A stretch of 64,000 bases of DNA, taken from assembly GCA_964017125.1 (NCBI GenBank), contig OZ024914.1:31059149-31123148 (forward strand), written 5' to 3'. The stretch comes from Flabesymbios commensalis. Its lineage: Eukaryota > Annelida > Polychaeta > Terebellida > Flabelligeridae. Both the position numbers and the translations under genes were made by a program. Position 1 is the first letter of the stretch. Each line of letters starts with the position of its first letter. The notes below the pieces were generated by a model. The model was not told the DNA's origin. It did no database searches and worked only from the letters and a program-made list of their open reading frames with translations. Shown piece by piece: positions 36,600-49,600 of the stretch.

Positions 36600-37167
36600 G
36601 TAATGTGTTATTACTTTTAAATGTTGTACAGTAATAATCTAAAGTTGATGATTATGTAGACTGTAACTATTTTGATTTATTAACTGATGAGATTTTAGGC
36701 TTTTATTCTTAAAAGCGGAAGATATTCGGACAGCCACCTGGTGAGTCTCTGGTAATCAGTGATGTTGATATATTAATAAGGATTAACAATCTGAATAAAA
36801 AAGACGTCGGGAATATGATATGAAAGCTATTTTTCAATTAAGTCCATGTATGGTTGTAGTTTTGACGTTGTGACGGTGATCGAAAAACCACGTCAAAACA
36901 ACGTCAACTAGCAAAAACGTAGAAATGTGAAGTGATATGATGTGGACATTATGATATCAACCAGAACATGACGTTAATATGACGTTAGATACCTGCTGGA
37001 TTGGGACCTATATTATATCTACCTATATTATATCTATTATATCTACTTATATCCAAGTACTAAAACCTTTATTAGCATTGTTTCCAAATATCCGTGGATT
37101 TACTGCCAGGATAACTACACAATAAAGTAATCTGCTTATAAAAGGAAAATAAATTATTTCATTTCAG
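36600..37167. other. Non-coding, upstream of transporter exon
   Basis: No promoter signal was recognised. The end (TTATTTCATTTCAG at ~37154-37167) is a good splice acceptor directly before the first recognised transporter exon, so a 5' untranslated or short coding exon may lie further upstream. Confidence 0.4.
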
Positions 37168-37183
37168 ATCATCCGATGAAACA

Positions 37184-40100
37184 ATGGAATCACTTTGGAG
37201 TGTAGTGGTGCTGGTCATTTGCACATCATGTCTTGCAGTAACCAATGGCATATCCTTATCTGTGGCGACTCTTTTGGAAGCATGGCTACTTCACTTTGAG
37301 CAAAACCCACAAGTTACAAGCTGGGTGGTGTCACTTAGCCTCGCACTGCTTTTTTGTTCGGGTGAAATGTTTTGATCGTACAAACCATATTTTTAATAGA
37401 AACTCTTATGACATGTTATTTTAATGCAATATATTCAGCAAAATAGCATATATTTATTTTAGCTCTGTGATATCTTTTTGAGTGTTGAATGTGTGAGGGC
37501 AACATTCCGGTGTATTACAACTTTTAGAAACATCCGTTGGTAAGGTAATTAGGTTTGGAAAAAAAAACAGATTATGACAAATATCTGTCTTTACATTTTC
37601 GTCATTGATATCGACCCTTTGTCTAATGGACATGCCATATTTAAGAAGAAAAGTGAATGAGACATCAATTATATTATTTCTTTCTAAAAAAAAGTGTTTT
37701 TTTAATTACAAGCCGAAATCTATGACCAAAAGTTCTTAACACGTATTAGAAGAAGTATGTAAGGTCTCAAATATCGGGAAATAATCGCTTTCCTATCCAT
37801 CCACTCAATTCAGACAGGAGGGCTGGATACCTCTAAACTCGGCCAATTGACATGTTCTAAATCTTTGCGGGGCATCGCGAACATAGGAAACATAGGCCAC
37901 CAGTATTCATGGGGTCTTTGTGACTGGTGTGGTGACAAAAAAAGTGTTGACCCTTTTAAAGAAAAAGAAAACATCAAACCCTTCATCTACACCCTCAGCA
38001 GGTAGGTGAATGGTCAATTCGAAAGGATTTTTTCATGGTTGTCTGAAATTGTATGAACATTCCAAAATACACACTTATCGGATACATATCTCTTTCAACT
38101 AGAGGTTGGAGAAAGATAATATAGATTTACGATGATATAGGCCAAATCACACAAATTGACACTTTGAACCCTTGAAAGCTTAGCGCACTTGGGCAAGCCC
38201 TTTAATATCTATGTGAAATTTACAACGTTGAAATTCATTTTCCATGTAACAGCTAGACATTTATGTTGATCATTTCAAATCATATTTATTAAATAGCCTG
38301 CGATATGATATATCGGAGAACGTGAAGTATTGTTTTCTTTTATATGTGTTTGTTGTCAATCTATGATTTGTAATCTTCTTGGCTAATAGATGGGAGATTG
38401 TGGCACTACCATGTCAGTCAATGATTTTTATTCTTCTTGGCTAATAGATGGGGGCTTGAGGCAATACCTTGCCAATCAATGATTTTTATTCTTCTTAGCT
38501 AATATATGAGGGCTTGAGGCACTACCATGTCAATCAATGGTTTTTACTTTTCTTAGCTAATAGATGGGGGCTTGAGGCACTACCATGTCAATCAATGATT
38601 TGTATTCTTCCTGGCTAAGAGATGGGGGCTTGAGGCAATACCATGTCAACCAATGATTTGTATTCTTCTTGGCTAAGAGATGGGGGCTTGAGGCACTACC
38701 ATGTCAATCAATGATTTGTATACTTCTTGGCTAATAGATGGGGGCTTTAGGCACTACCATGTCAATCAATGATTTTTATTCTTCTTAGCTAATAGATGGG
38801 GGCTTGAGGCACTACCATGTCAATCAATGATTTGTATTCTTCTTGGCTAATAGATGGGGGCTTGAGACAATACCATGTCAATCAATGATTTGTATTCTTC
38901 TTGGCTAATAGATGAGGGCTTGAGGCACTATCATGTCAATCATTGATTTGTATTCTTCTTGGCTAATAGATGGGGGCTTGTGGCACTACCATGTCAATCA
39001 ATGATTTGTATTCTTCTCGGCTAATAGATGGGGGCTTGAGACAATACCATGTCAATCAATGATTTGTATTCTTCTTGGCTAATAGATGAGGGCTTGAGGC
39101 ACTACCATGTCAATCAATGATTTGTATTCTTCTTGGCTAATAGATGGGGGCTTGAGGCAATATCATGTCAATCAATGGTTTTCATTTTTCTTAGCTAATA
39201 GATGGGGGGTTGAGGCACTACCATGTCATTCAATGATTTGTATTCCTCTTGGCTAATAGATGGGGGCTTGAGGCACTAGTGTGTCAATGAATGATTTGTA
39301 TTTTTCTTAGCTAATAGATGGGGGCTTGAGGCACTACCATGTCAATCTATGATTTGTATTCCTCTTGGCTAATAGATGGGGGCCTGAGGCACTAGTGTGT
39401 CAATCAATGATTGTTAATCATCTTGGCTAATAGATGGGGGCTTGAGGCACTACCATGTCAATCAATGATTTGTATTCCTCTTGGGTAATAGATGGGGGCT
39501 TGAGGCACTACCATGTCAATCAATGATTTGTATTCCTCTTGGCTAATAGATGGGGGCCTGAGGCACTAGTGTGTCAATCAATGATTGTTAATCATCTTGG
39601 CTAATAGATGGGGGCTTGAGGCACTACCATGTCAATCAATGATTTGTATTCTTTTTGGCTAATGTATGGGGGCTCGAGGCACTACCATGTCAATCAAAAA
39701 ATTGTAATCCTTTTGGCTAATAGATGGGGGCTTGAGGCATTACCATCGTACTTGTAAATGATGTGTGTCGATATTTTAACATTTGGGATTGGCATTTTAC
39801 TGTTGGAAAAGGAGTCTAAACCCCATGACGTACCCCCCCCCCTCTGGATCCGCCACTGTTATACGTTTAGTCCTAATACATGTTACAAATTATAACAACA
39901 TGATTACAAACATCAATCCCAGCAGACACAATACGTTAAATCAACGTTGGACGTTGGACCAACGTTAAACGAACGTTGATTCAACGCCTTTTGTCTGCTG
40001 AAATGCTGCAAAGATTATATGAGTAAGTATATTACATGCTGATAATGTGTTGCTTTTTAAGGGCTTCCTACTAGTTATATTGCTGGTATCTATGGGCATC

Positions 40101-43100
40101 GACTTGTTGTATTTGTTGGAGTTCTTCTAACAGGCCTTGGCATTTCGGCATCATTTTGGGCTCCAAATATATATGTTCTTTATGTGACATACGGTATCGC
40201 GGCAGGTGAGTACAAATGTAGCTATATGTAGAAGGTAAACACTGTTAACATAGTTAATGTGTTTATAAATATGGGCCTGTGGACAAGAATAATCGGTCAA
40301 GATGATGTAAATTAGGTATACAAATCGAACAAATTACAACGTTTTTTTTTAAATCACGGCAAATAGACAATTTCCTGTATGTCATTTTATGATATAATTT
40401 TGTTTTATTTATAATTTGACTTGATATATTATGGACAGGCATGTGGTCCAATGTGCGAACAACCGACTTATTATCCAGTTTAATCCTGGATTAAATGATA
40501 AAGAATAAACCTTTCAAGCATCAGACAGACAGACAGACAGATATTTTATTGACAGAAAGAAAGTTAATCCAGACTTATTTGTCATAGAAATAATATTCTA
40601 ATATATGTACGATTCCCTGATATTGACTAGTGGTGCAAACTTAACAACATAATAACAGTACTACTACCGAAACACAATATATACATACTAATAAAAGTCG
40701 GACATGGTGGTTCGTCGACTGCCAACAAACCATCCATATTATCGAGTGTTGTAATAACAATGACAATTACGGATAATAATTATGTGTGCCCTCACACAAA
40801 AACATTACAGCTTATTTTAATTCCCTATATTGTTTAATTCATACCATTTCAATCCCGACCTAGTTAGTGCAACATACCCGGAGTTACAATCGAAGAAAAA
40901 CATTCCCGACCTCATAGATAAAATCAGTTGACTTAGCAACTTTGAAATCCTCCATAAGGCCTCACCTCGTCTGATAACAAAGGCGACGGAAACGTCCCTA
41001 ACCGGCCCTAAAAAGCCAAATAATAAGATTCGTCCTGATATTGGTAATATCCAAGTCAGATCATGAAGACTTGTAATTTATTATGCTCAGCATTTTTAAC
41101 CCTTAATTTGTTTAAAACAACCATAGATAAATTGCGCTGGTGACTTCACCACTGTTATGTCTCTAGATGTCATAATTCGTAGAAACATATCATTTGTCGG
41201 CTGTATATTGATAATTGCGGCTACAGAATTAAACAAGATTTCGCGTTCATTGATCATAGCATTACAGTGGAGAAGTAGATGTATTTCGTCATCAATGTGT
41301 GTTTATTTGACAGGTATTGGATTTGGTGTCGTCAATACTTTGTGCCTGTCGCTGCCGGCATCACACTTTGACAGACATCGTGACTTGGCATTAGGTATAG
41401 CTGCTGCAGGTAATGGTGTGGGAGCCTTGGTGATGCCTGTAGTCTATGAGGCACTCATCAACATAGCAGGCTGGCGGGTTCTCATGCTCTATTCTGGTGC
41501 CATCGTCTTACAGCTTCTCCCCTTCACCATGCTACTGAGGCCACCATCTGTTCCTGGACAAACACTCAACAACGAAGATAAGCCAGATATGGCTCACATT
41601 AAAGACCACCACGAACCCCCAGGTCCGAAATTCAACAACGATGAGAAGAAGGCAAATACAGATTGTGAAACACATGTACACAGTGACAAATGTGAAACAA
41701 ATTTACATCTACAAAGAGATGCCTGCGACGAAAACACACTCAAATGTGAAACAACAGATTCAGATTCACAAAGCAATGACTCCATCGCTAATACCAGCTC
41801 ATTTGAAACGACAACTATACAAAGAAATGACTGGAGCTTTTTACGCAGAGGAAATCTCTGGATTTTACTTTTAGGAAATAATTTATGGAACACGGGTAGC
41901 TTGATGGCAGTGGTATTTATGACAGCTTTGGCTGTGGAGCGGGGCTTGACACAATCTCAGTCTGCCTGGTCTTTGTCTGTGGTAGGAGGGTGCTATCTGG
42001 TGTGGTGTGTGGTCATGGCTGTGGCTGTCCACTGGATCACACTCAGTCGTTTGCATCTGATGAACGTGGGGAGTATCATAAGGGGGTCAGGGCTGATTAT
42101 CATGCCATATTGTACCCGGTTTGTATCAGTTCTAAAATATGTTATTCAAATTTCAACTTGCAAATGCAATTAATCTCACCTCGCTATACCATCTTACAAT
42201 AGTATATTCATTCTAACATGTTTTTTTACTAATATACCTATGCTATAGAAAAAACAAATACACATACTCTTGTTTTGCATTTAAAAAATGTATTTAGATG
42301 ACTTGGTTCAATATGCCGGACTGTGTTTGCCACAACATTGAAGTGTGTTTTTGTTTGGAAGCTGACAGGAAGTTATGTCTGTCACAGCTGTCACTAATGC
42401 GTCTTCAACTATCAAGGTGTGTGCTGCGCACAAACACCTTGAATTCTGGATGAACTTCTTTGCGTACACATTACAATCTCCTAGCCAGTCACAGAGCTGC
42501 TGACGTATCCCACCGTATTATTTTTGTTATCATCACCCTCTCTCGTCTAGAAATCTGGTATACACGGGTTGCCAAGGCTAAAGCTTGCGTGGGTATAGCC
42601 TTGGCCGGCAAAATGATCTAAAGATGAATGACTTGAACCAGTCGTCATACATGACAAAGAAAGTATCAGTCGATGTAAAGTATTTTTGGTTGAAAAAATG
42701 TCAGCAAAATTGTATGTATGTGAAAAAATATATATAGTCAGCAAACATTTCTTAACTAGAAAAAAAGAGGTTCATGATATGGCGCGTACGACCTGTAGGG
42801 CCTTTAACAGATATTCACTCCGGAAATACCGTATCCCCACACGAGCATGAAAGGGCATGGTGCTTTGTCCTTGACACATTACATATTTAAACGTACAGTG
42901 TACTTGACAGTTGAATATATTTATCTGAATCTGAAATAACGACCTTCAGTACATGCATGCAAGCATGCAGACAGACAGACAGACGCGCAGGCAGAAGGGC
43001 AGGCAGGCAGGCAGGCAGGCAATAGCTATCTACAATTTAATCTCGTTGCACCAAATAATTTGTATTGTTTTTTTTCTTACAGATTTACCTCATTTGCAAT

Positions 43101-44230
43101 TGGGGCGGGACTGTATGGCACAGGCTTCGCAATCCATTTAAGCATGCTATTTCCGGCACTCGTAGAGACGCTGGGAGTGCAGCATACTAGACTAGCGGGC
43201 GGCTTAGTGTTTTTCACGTTTTCCCTGGGAAGTTTGACTGGGCCTCCGTTCGCTGGTGAGTAATATACAGGCTAGCCAATATTGCAGCATATGCAGTTTC
43301 GCATTGACCACTGGTAATTTGCTCAAATAGTATTTGATCGCAGATGACCAGTGGTCAATGCTGAAAAAATCACCACACATAAACCCGGCATACTCCCTCC
43401 AACGTTTCAAAGTGACTCTCATTTGCGAACTCATTGTCATGGTTGTGTCTATAAATACTACCTATGTCCAAGAGTTTCCCCAGCCTAGCTATTTCAATCA
43501 AATAAACAATACAACATAAAATAACAGTATAAGCAATAACAGTATATTTATATTACATGTAGGCCAATTGAAAATTCTTACAAAGCAAAAAATAAAATCT
43601 TCTTTCTTTGATGAAAAATTCTGCCATGCTAGATAATATTCAATTTACATGATTCAATATAAATATTTATTATTAGCCTTATTATATTTAAACCTAAGAG
43701 ACTGGTCTTCAGATATTATTCCTGCACTGTAAGTCTGTAATTATCGGTTGCGATGAGTATCATATTCGGCTTGCAATCTGGTGTCATAAGTTTCAATTTA
43801 TAAAATTACATATAACAAATTAAGGGCAACAAATTACCACTATGGTGCCCAACAATAGGAGATTGCGAAATATATTTCATTATCCAAGTTATTGTCATAA
43901 TACATATCAAACATGGCGTGGCCATTTTGTTTTTTGTTTCTCTGGAATGAGGGGTCCTGCTCTCCTAATATAATAGTTCAACAAAAACAAGACAATAACT
44001 GATAAAGCCCCTCTGTATTTAATATTAAAACACTTTAAAGCTGGTCCAGCATTAAAATAACAATATTTCAGCGTCTCTTATTTGCTATGATTTTCCTTCT
44101 TTCAGGGTGGTTATACAGCTTGACAGGATCGTATACATTGCCATTTGTTATGGGAGGAGGAATTTGTGCATCTGCAGTCATTCCAACTTTTATAGTGTCT
44201 GCTAGAACTCACAATACAGCATATGCTTAG
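37184..44230 (+). CDS. Monocarboxylate-transporter-like protein (SLC16/MFS), 5 exons
   Basis: Coding exons: 37184-37361, 40062-40205, 41314-42118, 43083-43255 and 44106-44230. All introns are GT-AG, all phases agree, and the total is 1425 nt = 474 residues plus TAG. It is probably a plasma-membrane MFS carrier moving monocarboxylates or related acids. Residues 1-59 hold TM1-2. Exon 2 gives the conserved MCT loop motif YIAGIYGHRLVV. Exon 3 covers TM4-10, including NGVGALVMP, a hydrophilic loop of ~85 residues (about 200-285) and LRRGNLWILLLGN. Exon 4 has GAGLYGTGFAIH; exon 5 ends in a short tail. Length fits the family. Odd point: the usual N-terminal (D/E)GGWGW signature is replaced by MESLWSVV. 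The frame is open back to an acceptor at 37166-37167, so the true start may be in an upstream exon. The exact substrate cannot be told. Confidence 0.9.
37435..38240. repeat. Dispersed repeat, copy 2, in transporter intron 1
   Basis: Diverged direct copy of 22995-23660, slightly longer, ending just before the 58-bp satellite. Confidence 0.75.
38355..39747. repeat. 58-bp satellite, 24 copies, in transporter intron 1
   Basis: Each unit contains GGCTAATAGATGGGGGCTTG and AGGCACTACCATGTCAATCA. The span divided by 58 gives 24.0 units with almost no indels. Variant units with GGCCTGAGGCACTAGTGTG occur at 39381 and 39555, exactly three units (174 bp) apart, so a small higher-order repeat has begun to form. 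There are no unique spacers, so this is not a CRISPR array. Confidence 0.95.
39918..40000. repeat. CAGCAAACAC palindrome (CAGCAGACA variant), in transporter intron 1
   Basis: Left arm CCCAGCAGACACAATACG; right arm ends TTTTGTCTGCTG. The A-to-G change in CAGCAGACA is present in both arms. Confidence 0.8.
40519..40540. repeat. (CAGA)n microsatellite
   Basis: Short CAGACAGACAGACAG run in transporter intron 2. Confidence 0.7.
42964..43022. repeat. (ACAG)n / (GGCA)n microsatellite
   Basis: CAGACAGACAGAC is followed by CAGGCAGGCAGGCAGGCAG in transporter intron 3. Confidence 0.8.
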
Positions 44231-44283
44231 ATCAGGCGATCATTCAACATAGACGTTCAACACTAAGAACACTGATTTTCATA

Positions 44284-44390
44284 CCCAGCAAACACGGGAC
44301 GTTGAACCAATGTTGGTTTGATGATCGGCCAGCGGCGAAGACGATGGCCCAACATTCAACCAACATTGGTTCAACGTCTCGTGCTCGCTG
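44284..44390. repeat. CAGCAAACAC palindrome, 53 bp after transporter stop codon
   Basis: Left arm CCCAGCAAACACGGGACG; right arm ends ACGTCTCGTGCTCGCTG. Because it lies so close to the stop it may be in the 3' untranslated region and fold into a hairpin in the mRNA. Confidence 0.8.
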
Positions 44391-44559
44391 TGTTGTTCTG
44401 TATGCACACTTGTGTAATCATTTTGTGACACTGGCATAAGCAGGTTTGATGAACACGATGAATAGAGAGCAATATTTAATAATCTTTTTTCAACTTTGAA
44501 AGCAATTAAACGTGCACTTTCAAGTTTCACTTGATTATAAATAATATCATTTAACACTT

Positions 44560-44840
44560 AAGCTGCATAGTCGTTTTTAATGCGCTTTATTATCCCATCA
44601 AATCGCTGTTATTGGGAGCAAAATGTGTGCTTAGACATCACGACTTGCAAATGTTTGATCTCAAATTAAACAAATATCAGTAATTATCACCCACTTTCCA
44701 GCAAACACAAAACATTTGTATAACATTTATACAATGTTGGACCAACGTCGAAGGGGTTGAGGTTGTGGATCGGGATAGAGAGACACAACTTCAAGTGGTT
44801 GATTTTTTTTATTGTAGCACTTGAACGGTTAATGATATAA
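44560..44840. repeat. Composite repeat with interrupted TTCACCCAC palindrome
   Basis: The upstream part (AGTCGTTTTTAATGCGCTTT, CGCTGTTATTGGGAG, TTGCAAATGTTTG) recurs at ~47437 and ~53950. Its palindrome begins ATCACCCACTT, is interrupted at 44698-44754 by a half copy of the CAGCAAACAC family (CCAGCAAACACAAAACATTT to AACGTCGAAGG), then resumes GAGGTTGTGG and ends CACAACTTCAAGTGG. Confidence 0.7.
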
Positions 44841-44888
44841 TTAAACATTGTATAAACAAACACAAAACTATCTAATGATATTATTCAC

Positions 44889-45337
44889 TATATGTGACGT
44901 GCCATATCAAAACCAGTTCTATGTCGCAAAATATAGAAAATGAGTTAGTAAGTGACGTTTGAAGAGCCATCGCTCAGGTTTTAAATGCACCAAAAATTAT
45001 AAATATATCTCAATTATTTAGGCGATCATCGCTAATACAAGATTTGGAAACTTAAGCCCTAATTATTGCAAAATGTTGAGAAAATGACCTACCAAGTTTA
45101 AATTTAATTGACAAATGGTTTAAATAGTACAAATTAAATCATTTTTTTATATAAGAAATAAAACTAGGGAATCTTCAATATTTTGTACATATATTGCTTT
45201 GAAGTTGTATTTTCGATCAGCGTTAAAAAAGAAAATTAGCAAACAAATATTATTTTAACAAAACATGGCCATAAATCAAAATCTAATGCTCCGACATAGG
45301 TCGGGTGCCGATGTGGCACGTCACATATCTGTAAATA
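44889..45337. mobile_element. MITE-like element, TATGTGACGTGCCA ends
   Basis: TATATGTGACGTGCCATATC at the left end is matched in inverted form by GATGTGGCACGTCACATATC near 45312-45331. A further pair, TCTATGTCG with CGACATAG, lies inside. The interior is non-coding and AT-rich. Confidence 0.65.
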
Positions 45338-45844
45338 TACCATGTGAACGGAAAACGACAGTTTGTGAAATAATAAATATATGTATTAAGTATTCAATAT
45401 GTATTTAAAAATTGTACAAAATAAAATTATCCGTACTCAGATTTTAAAACGTGCAAAAAATTAATGGCAATTCGTAGAATGGGCTAGCATGTAGTGTACA
45501 CGGTGTGACATTTAACAAATTCAAGTAATTCTCGGTCACTTTCATTTTATGTATCACTGTAGCGTGACACAAATTAGAGTGACTGAAAATTTACTAAGTC
45601 AGGGCTCTAGCATCTTCAATCATACACATGTACTTTGAAGTATAATTGTGATGTTTAAAGTTGTTTGCCGTGCCAATAAATTGCTTTTTAAATTGAATTG
45701 GGTCGTACTTTTTAAATTCGAATAGAAACATATATTTTAAAACATGCAAAACATATTGTAAATTATTTTGTGCACATATAGACTATGTGACACTAACGGA
45801 TAAAATGTTAAGCACATTATTGGCCGGTGTATATACGAAAATAA

Positions 45845-46130
45845 AATCATCAAATTTTCAATCAAAATGAGCTGCTGATTGTTATTGCAATTCCCACCAC
45901 ACAGTAAGAGACGCAATTACCCTGTTTTTAAATATACAAGTGAAATAGGTCACATTAAACCTCAAACATCTTGATTTTAATCAGAAGCAACACCTTCTAT
46001 CAAGTTAATTGTATTCCAAATATGTCACAAAGCGAGTCAAGCGCAAATGTATACTTCTCTGCAAAGCCAAAAGGCAGTATGTGCTCACTTGTAAAGTAAG
46101 AAAATACTGCCTTTTGGCTTTGCACGGCAG
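45845..46130. repeat. Dispersed repeat, copy 2 (partner at 24618-25009), ending in a hairpin
   Basis: Empty-site counterpart of the copy at 24618. It ends in a hairpin, GCCAAAAGGCAGTAT with ATACTGCCTTTTGGC. A related hairpin lies at 62930-63000. Confidence 0.7.
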
Positions 46131-46614
46131 TATAGGCCTATAGCGATAAAGTGCAGAAAACAAATATATTATCAAATTTATAAAATTATAAGTATCCATT
46201 TCTTCTTTGTGTGTTGTTTATTTTACGTTTCATGCTGCACTGAAAAACATGGTGCAAGTAATTACTGCAAGACAATATATAAGTAAAAAATATTATTTTA
46301 TTCAATGTACACGTTACATTATCATGTTCATAGTCAACCAAATGTAAATGTACATGTTTTTTTAAAAAATGGTAAACATATATAAGAACAACATACACAG
46401 TAAAATATAAACAATAAAAATACACAGTACAGCACCATGATGTTTGTGACATTTATATATTAAGACTAGTGGCGGAAAGCAGTTCATTTCATAATGACAT
46501 ATCAGGATAGATATTCCAGGCAGCTCACTCAGAGACAGACACCTATTTAAAGCTCCAGTACATCTTCTAGTATTTGATGGAATGCAGTTGCAGTTTTATT
46601 AAACGTCTGATTAT

Positions 46615-49600
46615 CTATTTCTGGCACGCACCATAGTTTGCACCTCTGTATATTTGAACCTGAAATTTTACAATTATTATAAGTACTTGATACGTCATAC
46701 CACAGTCAATCGTTGCTCACATAAATCGACACATTTATACAATTTTTTTTTATAGATTTAGCGTAAATGTCCAATCTTCGTATGGCTACACAACGGTAAC
46801 TAATTGTGTTATGATGATATTTTATAAACTCTTCGTAAAATGATCATGTAAGCATATGTTTTAACCAGATAAACAGATAAAGCTGCATTTTATTGTTTTA
46901 TCTACAAAATAACTAAATGGATATTCTAATCTTGTAACTTACATTGTCCATGAGACCAACAAAGAAGTCATTACTTCTCAAACTTCTGCCACCACGCCCG
47001 ATACGAAAATCGCAATCTCGAGATTCAACACAACCTGAAATATAGTATTATAATTAATAGTTTGGCTGTAGGCCCACATGTATGAAACATATCTGATTAA
47101 GAGTGGCGAAGTGAAAACAACTGTGTCAATTTTGTAATTAACGATACCCAGAAAACACAAACAATTTGTATACCATTTGTACAATGTAGGACCAACGTCA
47201 AAGACGTTGGGCCGACGTTGTACAAATGTTATACAAATTGTTTGTGTTTGTTGGGTAACCGACGATACATCTTCTTTAAGTGACTATTTTTAATATACAA
47301 AAATAAGGACAGAAAGTGTAGTTCCCGATTAAGGAGAAGAACCAAGAAAAAGTCTATCAGTTATCATAGTCATAAACACTCACTTCTGTGTCGTTCAAAT
47401 GTATTCGAATGTGTTCAAATATTGTTCATATATATCTCTTTGATCGCTAAGCACGACTTTAGTCGTTTTTTATCCATATTATTACCGATCAAATCATTGT
47501 TATTGGAAACGAAATCAGCGTCAAACTTAACCCTTAAAGCGTTGAATTCATTTGTAAAAAAAACATTGCAACGAAAGATTTTTTTTCAATTTGAAATCAT
47601 CATAAATATCTTTGCGAGCTCTATGATATGGGTCTAATGCCATTATAAATATGTGTACTCTTACAGTGCGGCGATCGACTTTAGTCGTCAGAATCTGACC
47701 ACTACAGACGTCAGATTCTGTCGACTAAAGTCGATCCCCGCGCTGTAAAGGTTACATAAATATGAGTAATTTTCACCCACTTGAAGTTATGAGTCACTGC
47801 AGCGAGACACACCTTCAAGTTGGTGGAATTTAAATTATTTAATTAAGCGCTTCAATGATTAACTGAAAATAAAGGTACATTTTCCACTGACCTGTTTGCT
47901 CGGCAGTGGCAGCAGGTGAACATGTCGATGCAGGGCTAGCAGTAAAACAGCTTTCATATTCGCCGTCAGGAGTTAGATACAGGTTTAAGTCAGGAGAGTT
48001 ATACTCTAAGGCAGTGTAGTACCACTTGTTTATAGAAACCTACAACAAAAGCATCACATGGTTAGGTGAGTATTAGCTGTATAGTGTACAATCAATTTCA
48101 TTATGCACTATAATTTAGAAACAAACGAATCTAAGAAATTTCAAAATAATATCAAAATGCCGCACATATAAACCCTAATATATTCGACGTAGATAGCCGA
48201 AATACCTCAGACCATCTGGATCATTACCTTGACTGTGGTACAGATTTCCACAATATCATTGCCCACAGTTTTCAGTCCAGCACAGATGACGTCACCACGA
48301 ATCTCAATGAAAAGAGATCTGCCTTTCTTGGCATCACAGTAACTTATCAGACTGGATTTTCTATTCTTATCATCTCCGTCATACTGTATACAATTATATT
48401 CACTTTTAGCGGGATATTTTGGAACATCATAGTAACAAAATTAGAGGTTTAATTACATATTTCAATATATTACACTTACACAACGATAAATAATATTTTA
48501 TAAATAAGTTCATGTAAACTTGAAGAAATACATTTACCAATGGATTAAAATTGCAAGGAAAATGTGATAGAAGTCTGTGATCTATTTAAAAAAACATTCG
48601 TTGATTTGAACATCTTGAAAAATCGTTTTTGTTTTATATTTCACAACACATATCATTGTCTATTCTAGCATAATGTTACTTACCGTGTACATAAACCAGA
48701 GAGCCACAGTGAGCTGAGTTTGTCCATCTTCTGAACAAGTGTCCGCGAATACCTCATTTAAAACAGATGTACCAATATGACTGCCAGTGCTTTTGTGCTT
48801 TTTGTGACTTTTTGCTAAAGTATCACAAACAAGGGTTTTTTTGTCCGATTTTTTACCTCTCTTTTTTGGACATTTGTCACCTCTGTTTAAAACATACAAT
48901 TTAGAAATTTGAAAATAACATTAATACATATTTAGATAAAAAATAAACATAAAATACTTTCTCGCCAATATGTTTTAAATAATGTAACGATCATATAAAT
49001 TATCAATCCAATTTAATAAGACAGCATATCATATGGCAAATTGCAAAATGTGTCATTATGATTTATTTTATTGATATTGAATCTTCGGATATTTGTTGTA
49101 CAATAATGCCCCAATACAAAGTTATCAACACTTGTCATGAACCAGTTGTATATTCACAAAAATGTGAAATTACAACTTAAAATCACATAATGAGAATCGA
49201 TTTGATACACAGACGGCATCTAATGTAGAGTACTAACATTTTGATTTATGTAATTAAATTTATTTTGTTTCTGAACATCACGACATATCCTGAAAGCGGG
49301 AATAAAAAATATAACATGAAATAAACGTGGACGCACTCAAAGTTATAATGCTAGGAAAAGACAGTGTTCCAATGCTGACAAAATTTCGAGTGGATGTTTA
49401 TCATTTCACTAAACGCAATTTGAAGTGGATGGATATCATAATCCAACAAAACCCAACTCAGCAGCCTAATGAGAGGATTTAACGAACAACATGACAATAA
49501 TGTCCAAACATTTGTTCGTGGAAACTAATATTCTTTATAGGATAAAACCAGAGGAGCCTCTACATTCTTAGCTGTGGAAAAGGCCGAGCTAAGAATGCCG

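Noticed and set aside
36850-37000. Further palindrome copy with TTTTGACGTTGTGAC and GTCAAAACAACGTC
   Set aside because: Only a short hairpin could be matched and the CAGCAAACAC ends are missing, so family membership is too weak to list.
38355-39747. Regular 58-bp repeats resembling a CRISPR array
   Set aside because: The units follow each other without unique spacers and the context is an animal intron.
41157-41313. Coding sequence upstream of transporter exon 3
   Set aside because: The open frame happens to continue upstream, but TTTATTTGACAG at 41302-41313 is a clear acceptor and the upstream residues do not fit the transporter.
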